Both the position numbers and the translations under genes were made by a program. The notes beneath the pieces were generated by a model. It saw only the letters and a list, made by a program, of their open reading frames with translations. It was not told where the DNA came from and did no database searches. Positions 8,578-17,035 of a stretch of 64,000 bases of DNA are shown here, piece after piece. Position 1 is the first letter of the stretch. Each line of letters begins with the position of its first letter. The stretch covers positions 682,001 through 746,000 of the forward strand of contig JAJDUF010000016.1 in NCBI GenBank assembly GCA_022826725.1. The letters are read 5' to 3'. Source of the DNA: Chloroflexota bacterium (GTDB lineage Bacteria; Chloroflexota; UBA11872; UBA12225; JAJDUF01).

Positions 8578-11500
8578 TCAGAGGGTAGCGTCGCCATTGC
8601 CCAATTCCAACTGCCCGGCCGCTTGCCGAGCGCGGAGCGGCGGCTGGCGCTCCGCGTCCGTCGGGATTGGTAGCTCGTGCGCCGCAAAGAGGGCGGACGC
8701 GCATACTTCCTGGAGCAGCGCCGCGCCCTCAGGCTGCCGGCGGACCGTCTCTTCGAGCACCCAGAGCAGCTCCAACAACTCCTCCGTAAAGTCCCAGCGC
8801 GTGGGCCGTATCTCGTCGAGGGGGGAAGAGCGGCGCCCGGCTCGCTTGAGCTTGCGGTAGTCCAGCCAGGACTTCACGACCTGTAAGCCGGAAACGGAGT
8901 ATGCCCACACCTCCGGCGTGACCGGCGCGAATTCTCCGTCGCCAACGCGCAATACCTGTGCCGCCTCGTCATACGAAAAGTCTGCCGGATACTGTTCCAG
9001 CGACACCGCCTTGGTGCAGAGGGCGACTCCCTGCGGCACGGAGCCATCGTCGTGCGGCCCGCCGTACCGCTCGCCGTAGGTATGCAGGTAGAGCTGTCGC
9101 GCGCCGTGGTCGGCTACTCGTCCGAACAGGCCGGCGTCCTTCGTGATCGGTAGGCGGGGCGGCGGTAGCTCAAGCTCGTCCCAGAAGCGCTCGACGTAGG
9201 CCGGCTGCGCCAACACACCGTAAGCGTAGGCGAACAGGCGCTCCGGCGAAACGGGCGCACCGTGTACGTCGGCAATCCGGGATAGCAGGCCAGTGGTGAG
9301 GTTGGGCTGTGTCGCCGCCGCGTCCCGCCACAGCGGGATGACATGCTTGGCACCGAAAGAACCCCGAAAGTGGTCCAGGTCAGGGATTAGCGAGGTCGCT
9401 GTCGCGGCGGGTCCATCGCCAAGTACGTGAGTCAGCAGGCTGGTCATGTAGACCTGCTGGCTCCCGTGGGCACGCCACAGATCGGGACGCATGAAATCTC
9501 CAACACGCGAATCGGCAAGCACATACTGCCGGTCGAACGAGCGATAGGCGTATCGCACCACGGGAGGCAGCGGGGATGCCGAATCGAGCGCGGTGATTGG
9601 CGGATCACGCTCATCTCCATCCACCAACGGCGGATAGCGACGGTCAACCTTGCGGTCACGGGTCTCCCGGAACGCGGTGCGGCGGCCCTCTCCCGACCAC
9701 TCGATCAGAGAGCGCCAGCGCGCGGCAAGCACCGCGCTGGTTTCGCCGATAGGCCAGGTTCGCTTGAGCTGGGCGCCGGAATGCTGCCAGGGGAAGACGG
9801 CTGTGACCAGCGGCAGGGTGGAATATCCGCCGTTGACGGCCGGATAGAACGGCGCATCCCAGTCGGACGAGCATTCCTGCCAGTCGAGTCCCGCGAATGC
9901 CTCTACCGCTGCGAGCTGCGCGAGCTTCTCCGGTTCAGCACCGGAGAGCCTGACCTTCCAGACTCGCGCGGGGTGCTCCGGCTGCGGCGGTCCGTCGCGG
10001 ACACCGACGGCGATAGCGACGGGGGTGCGGATAGCGAACACGTTCTCCGTCTTGCGGGCGCCAAGACTATCGCCTGCCAGGTCTACGATCCATAGCTCGT
10101 CAAACACCTCGCGCATCTTGCGGCGCATACCCGCAAAGCCTGGACCACGCAGATACGACGAGGCGGTGATGAAAGTAACGATGCCCGCGTCCTCGGTGGA
10201 ATCGAACACCTTCCACAGCGCCCAGCGCCAGAAGTAGACGTAGTCGTTGTACAGGTTCTTCAGGTGGACCCCGCCGCCGGCGTCACGCACCGGTTTGAGG
10301 AAGTCATCGAGGACCGGCGGCTCGTCCGACCCTTCATCACCATGGCGTACCCAACCACCCTTGCGGCGGCCGTCCTCGCCCTCCAGATCGCGCTGCTCGC
10401 GGTCGTAGGGAGGATTGCCGAGGCAGACAAAGACGCGCACGTCCTTCTTGACTTCCTGCGCGCGCTGGCGCTCCTCGGTCAGTCGCTCCTGCAAGATGCT
10501 GGCCGTGAACTCCGACAGCCGGTGGGGAGACTCCAGCGTATCGGTGAGATAGACCCTCGCCGGACGGTCGGTCACGCCGGCATCGCGTAGCCGTTGCGAG
10601 ACGCGCAGGTGAGCAACCGAGTACGGCCCGACAAGTAGCTCGAACCCGTTCAGGCGACCGGCGAGATCGCGCAGCTTCTGGGGGACGGCACCCGGGCCAA
10701 GGCGCTGGCGTACCGCGTCGGCCGCGTGGTCCAGTACGGCGAGGGGATAGGTGCCGGTGCCGACGGCCGGATCGAGTACCACCACGTCGTCGTCCGCGAA
10801 CGCGAGCCGTTTGTTGAAGCGGTTCCGCAGTAGCTCGGCGGCCAAGCGGACCTGCAAGCGCACCACTTCTACCGGCGTGTAGTACACGCCCCGGTCCTTC
10901 CGCAGCTTGGGGTCGTAGGCACCGAGAAAATCCTCGTAGAAATACAGCCAGGGATCCCCCTCGTGCTGAATCTCCACCGCGTCCACAGCCCCGATGGCAC
11001 GCTCCAGCAGCTCAATCGGCATCCGTAGCTCTTCGCGGACGGAAGGGACTTCCAGGAGCGTGAGCGCCTCGGCCAGCAGCGCGTGCTCGCGCTGTAGCGT
11101 CTCAGAGGCAAAGGCCGGGCGCAGGCTTTCCGCGCCCTCGAACCGCGCGAGCAGCAGGGCATAGGTCAGCGTTTGCGCGTAAGCGTCCGCAAACTGGTCG
11201 TCGTCCGTCTCCGGGAATAAGATGCCGCTCCACTCATCGGCAAGAGTCCGCAAGCGGCTGTCCTCACGACCGAGTGCTTGCTGCACCTCGTCGCGGAGGA
11301 TACGGGCCAGGGCCGCCAGGAACTCTGCGAGGCCGCGCGCCGTGCCCGGCACAACCGGCTCCCAGTAGAGGAAGGCACGGAACAGACGCTCCAGCGGCGT
11401 CAAGGTCTCGCGGTCGAGCACTCGTGCGCCGCCTTCGCTCACGTCATCGGCGATGCGGACCCGCGCGACCAACTCGCCGGTGTGGTAGAGGCTCCACTCC

Positions 11501-11853
11501 GATCCGTCCGTGTAGATCAGGTTGGGCAGCACCTTGAACCGGAGCCACTGCGCCCGGTTAGCACCCGTGAAACGCTCCGGCCGGGCGCCCAGCCCCGGCC
11601 GCTTCAACTCGACATGACCCGTCAGCAGCCCGTTGACGGTCACGCCGAGATCGGGGCGTCCGTGTACGTCGTCTGCACTTACCTCGGTCCGCCAACGCAC
11701 GTCGAGGCTCGTCATGTCCCCGGCGGCGCGTAGCAGATCGCCGACGGGAGCCTTTAGCTGATCTTCCGGCTGTGCGGGAACAGGCTGCCGGAAGTTGTCG
11801 GCGACCGCGTTGGCGTAGCTGGCGGCGATCTCGGCAAAGCTGCTCGCAGTCAT
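8578..11853 (-). CDS. Single-chain restriction-modification-like protein: PD-(D/E)XK domain + N6-adenine methyltransferase + ISP-type C-terminal domain
   Basis: A 1091-residue protein. Residues about 60-90 carry a PD-(D/E)XK nuclease pattern: Asp68 in GRPDLGV, then Glu82 and Lys84 in HVELKRPG. Residues 322-331 (GVYYTPVEVV) lead into an N6-adenine methyltransferase core with SAM motif I VVLDPAVGTGTYPLA (358-372) and catalytic NPPY (480-483). The C-terminal third resembles the specificity domain of type ISP enzymes such as LlaBIII (VSGLQVVKSWLDYRKLKR; RRSSPLDEIRP). Known ISP enzymes also carry a superfamily 2 helicase; no Walker A GKT helicase segment is visible here, so it is closer to a type IIG layout. 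Start 11853 is preferred over the frame opening at 11907. It could protect against phage or act as a solitary methyltransferase. Confidence 0.82.
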   Translation of the reverse strand: MTASSFAEIAASYANAVADNFRQPVPAQPEDQLKAPVGDLLRAAGDMTSLDVRWRTEVSADDVHGRPDLGVTVNGLLTGHVELKRPGLGARPERFTGANRAQWLRFKVLPNLIYTDGSEWSLYHTGELVARVRIADDVSEGGARVLDRETLTPLERLFRAFLYWEPVVPGTARGLAEFLAALARILRDEVQQALGREDSRLRTLADEWSGILFPETDDDQFADAYAQTLTYALLLARFEGAESLRPAFASETLQREHALLAEALTLLEVPSVREELRMPIELLERAIGAVDAVEIQHEGDPWLYFYEDFLGAYDPKLRKDRGVYYTPVEVVRLQVRLAAELLRNRFNKRLAFADDDVVVLDPAVGTGTYPLAVLDHAADAVRQRLGPGAVPQKLRDLAGRLNGFELLVGPYSVAHLRVSQRLRDAGVTDRPARVYLTDTLESPHRLSEFTASILQERLTEERQRAQEVKKDVRVFVCLGNPPYDREQRDLEGEDGRRKGGWVRHGDEGSDEPPVLDDFLKPVRDAGGGVHLKNLYNDYVYFWRWALWKVFDSTEDAGIVTFITASSYLRGPGFAGMRRKMREVFDELWIVDLAGDSLGARKTENVFAIRTPVAIAVGVRDGPPQPEHPARVWKVRLSGAEPEKLAQLAAVEAFAGLDWQECSSDWDAPFYPAVNGGYSTLPLVTAVFPWQHSGAQLKRTWPIGETSAVLAARWRSLIEWSGEGRRTAFRETRDRKVDRRYPPLVDGDERDPPITALDSASPLPPVVRYAYRSFDRQYVLADSRVGDFMRPDLWRAHGSQQVYMTSLLTHVLGDGPAATATSLIPDLDHFRGSFGAKHVIPLWRDAAATQPNLTTGLLSRIADVHGAPVSPERLFAYAYGVLAQPAYVERFWDELELPPPRLPITKDAGLFGRVADHGARQLYLHTYGERYGGPHDDGSVPQGVALCTKAVSLEQYPADFSYDEAAQVLRVGDGEFAPVTPEVWAYSVSGLQVVKSWLDYRKLKRAGRRSSPLDEIRPTRWDFTEELLELLWVLEETVRRQPEGAALLQEVCASALFAAHELPIPTDAERQPPLRARQAAGQLELGNGDATL

Positions 11854-11933
11854 CCGGTCGTCACCATTGCGCTGGCCCGGCCCCCCTATGATACCCCCGC
11901 TACGCACGGGGACGGGGACGGGGTAAGGTGCGG

Positions 11934-12803
11934 CTACGTATACAGAGGCAGGCCGTCGGTGCCGACGTCGCAGACTTCCAGCGTGCCGTGCTCGTCTTCC
12001 GTTACGTAGATCCGCTGGGAGCCGGGCGGGCCAAAGGCGAGGTTCGTGGGCATCGAGCCGGCCAGCGCGATGCGCTCGGCCACGGCGCCGTCGGGCGCCA
12101 GCACGGTGACGTCGCCTTGCCCGAAGATGGTCACGTAGAGCCGGCCATCGGTGCCGAACTTCATCCCGTCAGGTCCCTTGAACGGCGCCGGATTCTGCGG
12201 GTCTATCGTGTTCCCGAAATCCTGCCGCTCGCCGACCGTCCCGTCTTGCCAACGGTAGCGATAGACCATGCCGGTCATGGTTTCGCTGACGTACAGGTCC
12301 TGATCCGGCCCGAAGGCGATGCCGTTGGGAAAGCGCAGCCCGGAGTCGAGCGTCTCGATGGCTCGCGTCGCGGTATCAATCTTGTAGACGCGCCCGTGCA
12401 TGGGTACTTCCAGATAGTCCGGTCGTACCTCGGTACCCTGCATGAAGTCCGCGAAGCGAATGCCCGAATCGGTCATGTAGAGCGCGCCATCCGGCCCAAA
12501 GGCCACGTCGTTGGGCCACAGGAACGGCTCGTCGCCACAGGCGGTCAGCACGACCTCGACCGCGCCGTCCATCGTCATGCACAGCAAGGCGGGGTCCTGC
12601 GATTCGGCCACCCAGATGCCCCCATCCTTGTCCACCGCCAGTCCGTTGGGGCGGCCCGTGCGGGCCAGCCGGCGCTTGGTCTGGCCGTCCGCGCTGACGT
12701 GCGTCACGCAGCCTCGGTCCGGCCCCATTTCGACGACGAGCCAACTGCCGTCGGCAAGCAAAACCGGCCCTTCCGGGACACTGAGATCGCTGGCGAAAAT
12801 CAT
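11934..12803 (-). CDS. SMP-30/gluconolactonase family protein
   Basis: A 289-residue six-bladed beta-propeller of the SMP-30/gluconolactonase/LRE family, usually metal-dependent lactonases. Family features include the N-terminal metal Glu region SVPEGPVLLADGSW, RPNGLAVDKDGGIWVAES, WPNDVAFGPDGALYMTDSG with the conserved Asn-Asp, FPNGIAFGPDQDLYVSET, and KGPDGMKFGTDGRLYV. No signal peptide is seen. Start 12803 has GGGAGGA just upstream. The likely reaction is hydrolysis of a sugar-acid lactone, consistent with other sugar-acid genes in the window, but the substrate is unknown. Confidence 0.9.
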   Translation of the reverse strand: MIFASDLSVPEGPVLLADGSWLVVEMGPDRGCVTHVSADGQTKRRLARTGRPNGLAVDKDGGIWVAESQDPALLCMTMDGAVEVVLTACGDEPFLWPNDVAFGPDGALYMTDSGIRFADFMQGTEVRPDYLEVPMHGRVYKIDTATRAIETLDSGLRFPNGIAFGPDQDLYVSETMTGMVYRYRWQDGTVGERQDFGNTIDPQNPAPFKGPDGMKFGTDGRLYVTIFGQGDVTVLAPDGAVAERIALAGSMPTNLAFGPPGSQRIYVTEDEHGTLEVCDVGTDGLPLYT

Positions 12804-12882
12804 ATGCTCCTCCCGGCCCGCTCGTATCGGCACCCGGCACCCACCCTGACGCTGGGAATCCTACTGCCGCTCGGAAACACCG

Positions 12883-13680
12883 TCAATCCGGCCGGGTGCG
12901 CGTGCCGTCGAGCCACAGCCAGGCGAACCCACGGCGCGCGAACACGCCGCGGAGTCCGGCTCGGCCCGCCAGCCATTCGGCCTCCGCCGGTGTGTAGGCC
13001 GATGCCACCGACGCCGCCGGCTCATTCCCCGGCAGACGCATGATCTTGCCGAGGAACTGTGTAGCCAGGTACATCAGCAACCAGAGCGGCAGGGCCATGT
13101 CGCGCCGCAGGTCGAAGAGCAGCATCTGTCCGGTGGCGGGCAGCACCCGCCGCACCTCGCGCAGCACCGCTTCGCCGTCGCGCCAATGGTGCAGCGCCAG
13201 CGTGGCGACGGTGAGATCAACGGTCTCTTCCCGCAGCGGCAGGGCCGCACCGTCGCCCTGAATGAGGCAGATGCGGCTGGTGCGGTGCTGGCGGCGCGCG
13301 GCGTGCAGCATGGCGGCCGAGCGGTCCAGGGCCAGCACCGTGGCGTCCGGTTGCGCCGCCGCGATGGCGGCGGCCAGCGTCCCCGGCCCGCAGCCAACGT
13401 CCAGCACCCGCAGCGGACGGACGGAATCGCTCCCGGCCGCTGCGAGGCGCTGGCCGGCCAGGCGCACAATCCGGCGGTAGACCAGCATCATCGGCGAATA
13501 CCGCATGAGTTGGGCGTAGCGTGACGCCGAGAGACCCACCTCTTCTTCCGTCGCATGGGCGCGGCGTATGCGGGGGCGGTCTTCATCAAGCGCACAGCGC
13601 AGCCAGCGCGCGATGACGGCCGTCGCAATGGTGGTGAGCAGCCAGCGGCCCGCCACGCGCCACACGCGGTTGGATACCAT
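12883..13680 (-). CDS. Class I SAM-dependent methyltransferase (methyltransferase domain 11)
   Basis: A 265-residue protein. Residues 8-26 form a hydrophobic segment (AGRWLLTTIATAVIARWL) that may anchor it to the membrane. The methyltransferase core has motif I RVLDVGCGPGTLAAAI, motif II VLALDRSAAMLHAA, the GDGAALPLREETVDLTVA motif, and LALHHWRDGEAVLREVRRVL, typical of ubiquinone/menaquinone-type small-molecule methylases. A second hydrophobic stretch follows (LPLWLLMYLATQF). Substrate cannot be read. It lies 12 bp downstream of the Ldh-type dehydrogenase on the same strand and is probably co-transcribed with it. Confidence 0.88.
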   Translation of the reverse strand: MVSNRVWRVAGRWLLTTIATAVIARWLRCALDEDRPRIRRAHATEEEVGLSASRYAQLMRYSPMMLVYRRIVRLAGQRLAAAGSDSVRPLRVLDVGCGPGTLAAAIAAAQPDATVLALDRSAAMLHAARRQHRTSRICLIQGDGAALPLREETVDLTVATLALHHWRDGEAVLREVRRVLPATGQMLLFDLRRDMALPLWLLMYLATQFLGKIMRLPGNEPAASVASAYTPAEAEWLAGRAGLRGVFARRGFAWLWLDGTRTRPD

Positions 13681-13692
13681 CGGGGATACGCC

Positions 13693-14778
13693 TCAGGAGG
13701 TAGGAGCCGCCGTCGGCAGAGGAGCAATACCCAGCGTGTCGCTCAACGCCGCCAACTCGTTGGTGAGCGTCGTGGGCAGCGGAATGCCTTCCTTTTCGCG
13801 CCGCGCGTTCAGCTCGTGCTCGATTTCGCCCGGCAGGTAAATACGATCCACGCCCGGCGCGCGCGGGCAGTCATGAATCTGGTCCACCAAGGCCCCCATC
13901 CGCTCCAGAAACTCGGCGGCGGGGGTGAAGGCATCAATCCGCAGCGCCTGCACGAAATGGCTCGAACCGGCTCCCCCCAGTCTCCCGCCGAACCGGCCGC
14001 CGGCGAGCACGCCGGAGAGGATGTCCAGCACGACGGCCAGGCCATAGCCTTTCGGGCCGCCGATGGGGAGCAGCGAGCCGGCGCGGGCAACGGTCGGATC
14101 GGTTGCCGGTTGGCCGTCCGGTCCCAACGCCCAGCCGACGGGGATGGCCTCTCCGCGGAGGATCGCTACGTCGAGCTTGCCGCCCGCGACAACACTGGTG
14201 GCCATATCGAGCACCAGCGGAAAGCCGCGGCCGGTCGGTACGGCGTAGGCCAACGGGTTGTTGCCGACCATCTTGACCTGCCCACCCCAAGGGAGCATGT
14301 TCATGCCGGCATTGGTGGCAGCAAAGCCGATGCAGCCGGCCGGTGGCGCCATCATGGCAAAGTAGGCCAGGGCGCCGCAGTGCGTGCTGTTGCGGATAGC
14401 GACCGCCCCTTGGCCGACCTCCGCTGCACTCTCCAGCGCCAGCCGCATCGCGGCGTGGGCAGCTGCTTGGCCCATCGCGTGATGCGCGTCGAGTACCGCC
14501 GTGGAGGCGGTGCGATGCACGACCTCGGGCTGCGGGTCCGCGACGATGGTGCCCGCTCGTAGCTGTGTCGCGTAGCCGGGCAGGCGCTGGACACCGTGCG
14601 AATGGACACCGCGGAGGTCGGCCTGGACCAGCGTATCGGCGACAAGCTCGGCGTCCGCCGCGGATAGCCCTAGTGCCGCGAGGACGGCTGCGGTCCACTG
14701 CGCCAGCGCAGGAGGCGCTACGATCCGCTCGCTGGCGGTATCTGTCGGCTGCTTGGCGGCCGGTGGAGATGCATTCAT
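13693..14778 (-). CDS. Ldh family (malate/L-lactate/ureidoglycolate-type) NAD(P)-dependent oxidoreductase
   Basis: A 361-residue member of the Ldh2/malate dehydrogenase family, which is unrelated to the Rossmann lactate dehydrogenases. Diagnostic segments are VQADLRGVHSHGVQRLPGY with the catalytic His, NSTHCGALAYFAMMA, GFAATNAGMNMLPWGG and IGGPKGYGLAVVLDILSG. Family members reduce or oxidise 2-oxo/2-hydroxy acids such as malate, sulfolactate, ureidoglycolate or piperideine-2-carboxylate; which applies here is not visible. Start 14778 removes a poorly conserved 17-residue extension. Confidence 0.9.
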   Translation of the reverse strand: MNASPPAAKQPTDTASERIVAPPALAQWTAAVLAALGLSAADAELVADTLVQADLRGVHSHGVQRLPGYATQLRAGTIVADPQPEVVHRTASTAVLDAHHAMGQAAAHAAMRLALESAAEVGQGAVAIRNSTHCGALAYFAMMAPPAGCIGFAATNAGMNMLPWGGQVKMVGNNPLAYAVPTGRGFPLVLDMATSVVAGGKLDVAILRGEAIPVGWALGPDGQPATDPTVARAGSLLPIGGPKGYGLAVVLDILSGVLAGGRFGGRLGGAGSSHFVQALRIDAFTPAAEFLERMGALVDQIHDCPRAPGVDRIYLPGEIEHELNARREKEGIPLPTTLTNELAALSDTLGIAPLPTAAPTS

Positions 14779-14964
14779 CTGCGCTCTTGACCTCGCGTTG
14801 CTCGCCCGGCGTGAATGATAGCAGGGCAACCGGATGGACGGTGGGCGGCGGTCACTGTGTTAGAATCGATCAGTGGAAGTAGCGGGAACGTGTCGTTCTC
14901 GCGCAGTGTGCAGGGTGTGCAGGGCCGGAGCTACGGGATTACGGCAGTAGCGAGCGAGAGCAGG

Positions 14965-15477
14965 ATGAACTCGCGCGTCCTCGTCCTCAATCAAAACTAC
15001 GAGCCGCTGAACATCTGCAATGTTCGGCGGGCGTTTGTGCTGGTGTTCCGCGGCAAAGCCGAAGTGCTGGAGCTGCTGGCGGAGCCGCTGGTGGGCGTCA
15101 GCCAAGTCTATCCGCGCCCGTCGGTCATCAAGCTGATGTACATGGTCAAGCGGCCACGGCTCATGGTGCGGCTCAGCCGCCGCGAGGTCTTCCTGCGCGA
15201 TAACTACACCTGTCAGTATTGCGGGTACGAAAGCCGCGACATGACCGTTGACCACGTGGTTCCGCGACAGCGGGGCGGGCGCCACACGTGGGATAACGTC
15301 GTGACCGCGTGTCGCCGCTGCAACCATCGGAAGGGCGCCAGAACACCCGCCGACGCGCATATGAATCTCATCCGGCAGCCGCGCCGTCCTTCGCCACTGC
15401 ACTACTTCTGGTGGCAGCAGCAAGGACTCAACGGCGCTGCCAACGGCTGGCGGAAGTTCCTGCCGGAGCCGAAGTAG
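14965..15477 (+). CDS. HNH endonuclease
   Basis: A 170-residue HNH protein of the short free-standing type found once in many bacterial genomes. The N-terminus (RVLVLNQNYEPLNICNVRRA) is characteristic. The HNH core begins with zinc-binding CQYC (83-86), then VDHVVPRQRGG with the DH pair (96-97), WDNVVTACRRCNHRKG with the second CxxC (116-119), and the Asn and His of the nuclease. It ends in a Trp-rich tail (LHYFWWQQQ). The frame is open from 14815, but homologous sequence begins at the ATG at 14965. Confidence 0.9.
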   Translation: MNSRVLVLNQNYEPLNICNVRRAFVLVFRGKAEVLELLAEPLVGVSQVYPRPSVIKLMYMVKRPRLMVRLSRREVFLRDNYTCQYCGYESRDMTVDHVVPRQRGGRHTWDNVVTACRRCNHRKGARTPADAHMNLIRQPRRPSPLHYFWWQQQGLNGAANGWRKFLPEPK

Positions 15478-15491
15478 GCCTCGTGTGCTGC

Positions 15492-15574
15492 GGCCCCACC
15501 CTACCCCTCCCCCGTCCCGACAGGGGAGGGAACACCTCGTCTCCCTGCCACAGCGGGTGGGCCATAGAGGGGCC
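15492..15574. repeat. Intergenic GC-rich palindromic repeat (family A)
   Basis: It contains GCCCCACCCTACCCCTCCCC and GACAGGGGAGGGAAC, then CCATAGAGGGGCC. The same ordered blocks recur at 19481-19594 and 34838-34919 with small changes. It lies between convergent genes and can form a C-rich/G-rich hairpin. Confidence 0.75.
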
Positions 15575-15593
15575 AGTCCCTCGCATCGCGGGA

Positions 15594-16196
15594 TTACTCC
15601 GTCGCGCGGTCGGGGTCGTCTACTGCCGAATCTGACTGCTCATCGTCTTCGGTGGCGTCTTCCTCCGGCTCCGGCTCTTGCTTGTACTCCTCCACAAGCT
15701 CGCCGACGCGCTCGGCGGTCAACTGGCCGATCACCCGTGCGCCGATCCAGAGGGCCGCCGCGATGACCAGCAGCACGATCCCGGCCGGCCACGCCCCGAC
15801 CGCCAGCGTGAAGGTGCCAAAAAAGCCGATCAGTACCGCCGCGACCAGCAGCAGCTTGCTGCCAAATCCCCCCATCATGGCTTTCTGATCGCTGGTACGG
15901 GCCGACCAATCGAGCACCTGCACCACCATGGCCCCGATCATCGTGCGGTCCTCCGGCAGCCGCTCCTCTTCGGCCAGCACGTCCCACCACTGCTCCAGCG
16001 GCCGACCGTCGCGGACGAAACGGTCGCGGAGGATGGGGACAAAGGTGTGCTGCCGGCGCTTTACCGAGTCGAGGGCGAGGTCGTCGTCGCTCTCGTATGA
16101 CGCCGGTTGCAGCAGCACCCGCTCCTCCTCGGCAGACAGGAACTGGCGCTGTCCTTCCAGCTCGGTACGCAGGATGTCTATGTATTCAGCCGCCAT
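15594..16196 (-). CDS. Hypothetical membrane protein with acidic tail
   Basis: A 200-residue protein. The N-terminal half is soluble and charged. Two adjacent hydrophobic segments lie near residues 112-130 (FGSKLLLVAAVLIGFFGTF) and 133-152 (AVGAWPAGIVLLVIAAALW), forming a hairpin. The C-terminal 30 residues are almost all Asp, Glu and Ser. I do not recognise the family. Its start overlaps the end of the upstream HicB-like gene by 11 bases, suggesting translational coupling. Confidence 0.7.
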   Translation of the reverse strand: MAAEYIDILRTELEGQRQFLSAEEERVLLQPASYESDDDLALDSVKRRQHTFVPILRDRFVRDGRPLEQWWDVLAEEERLPEDRTMIGAMVVQVLDWSARTSDQKAMMGGFGSKLLLVAAVLIGFFGTFTLAVGAWPAGIVLLVIAAALWIGARVIGQLTAERVGELVEEYKQEPEPEEDATEDDEQSDSAVDDPDRATE

Positions 16197-16419
16197 ACTC
16201 GTTCACCTCTTCGCGCCACGGCTCCGGCGGCAGATCGTCTCCCATCTCTTTGTAGGATTCTATGAAGGCGGCAGCAACGCTCTGGAGGTTCTCCAACGCT
16301 TGGTCAGTGCTATCGCCCCATGCCCTACACCCAGGAAGAGCAGGTATCTCAGCCATGAACTTATCCTCGGTTTCTTCACCGGGACCGTGCATGACAAAAG
16401 GCAGGTTATATAGCTTCAA
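16186..16419 (-). CDS. HicB-like (UPF0150) antitoxin-type protein, no HicA partner
   Basis: A 77-residue HicB-fold domain. It shows the family pattern of a short beta hairpin (YNLPFVMHG), AEIPALPGCRAWGDSTDQAL and the helix ENLQSVAAAFIESYKEMG. HicB normally neutralises the HicA mRNA interferase; no HicA-like frame is present on either side. It lacks a C-terminal DNA-binding domain. Genes of this kind without a toxin are common and may be relics or independent regulators. Confidence 0.78.
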   Translation of the reverse strand: MKLYNLPFVMHGPGEETEDKFMAEIPALPGCRAWGDSTDQALENLQSVAAAFIESYKEMGDDLPPEPWREEVNEYGG

Positions 16420-16499
16420 TTTGCAAAGCTCCCGTAGAACTGTAACCGGATTCTAGTACGGGCAACCCGGCGACCCTGCGGGACTCACCCCGGCAGCCG

Positions 16500-16766
16500 T
16501 CAACGGTACACCTTGTCACGGCTACCAACCCTCACCACCAAGATACGCAAAGCATCGTCCTGAATGTCGCAGATCACGCGACAATCCCCTACCCGATAAC
16601 ACCACAATCCACCCAGGGGACCAGTCAACGCCTTACCCATGTTCCGCGGATTACCCAATCTCGCAACACGTCCGTCCATGTAATCTACAATGCGTCGAGC
16701 CATCCGCCTGCCAAGTCTGCGAAGCTGGGTCCTGGCCGTTGAGGTGTACTCAGTCGTCCAAGTCAA
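16500..16766 (-). CDS. RelE/ParE family toxin
   Basis: An 88-residue RelE-superfamily protein: EYTSTARTQLRRLGRRMARR forms the N-terminal helices, then NPRNMGKALTGPLGGLWCYR, VGDCRVICDIQD and LRILVVRVGSRDKVYR. The Arg in GDCRVICDI and the C-terminal GSRDKVYR match ribosome-dependent mRNA interferases of the RelE branch. It follows its antitoxin gene with a 17-base overlap, the usual antitoxin-first order. Confidence 0.88.
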   Translation of the reverse strand: MTWTTEYTSTARTQLRRLGRRMARRIVDYMDGRVARLGNPRNMGKALTGPLGGLWCYRVGDCRVICDIQDDALRILVVRVGSRDKVYR

Positions 16767-16977
16767 GTGCTTGCCTCACTTGGGCAGCGGAATATACCTG
16801 CTCCTTGCCTTGGCGCAGACGCTCCAGCACGTCCATTGCAAGATAGTAATCCTCTATGTCCTCCAGGCCACGTTCAATCATCTCCCGCAGGTAGAACGAC
16901 TTGGAACGCCCGGTCTGCGCCGCTAGAAAATCAAGCCGTTGCTCGGTTTCGGGAGTAAGCCGAATCGAGGTCACCAT
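16750..16977 (-). CDS. Ribbon-helix-helix RelB-type antitoxin
   Basis: A 75-residue protein. The N-terminal ribbon-helix-helix (SIRLTPETEQRLDFLAAQTG, then RSKSFYLREMIERGLED) would bind DNA as a dimer and autoregulate the pair. The acidic C-terminus (VRQALDLDD) is the usual toxin-binding part. It overlaps the downstream RelE-like gene by 17 bases. Confidence 0.87.
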   Translation of the reverse strand: MVTSIRLTPETEQRLDFLAAQTGRSKSFYLREMIERGLEDIEDYYLAMDVLERLRQGKEQVYSAAQVRQALDLDD

Positions 16978-17035
16978 GTCGCAGCCTCCCCGCTCGTGAC
17001 TATGCGTACATATTGTATCGCAAGTATTTCTCGAC

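Noticed and set aside
11928-13043. Long plus-strand frame of 371 codons
   Set aside because: It lies antisense to the SMP-30 and methyltransferase genes, both of which have clear family motifs; the translation is low in recognisable structure and typical of GC-rich shadow frames.
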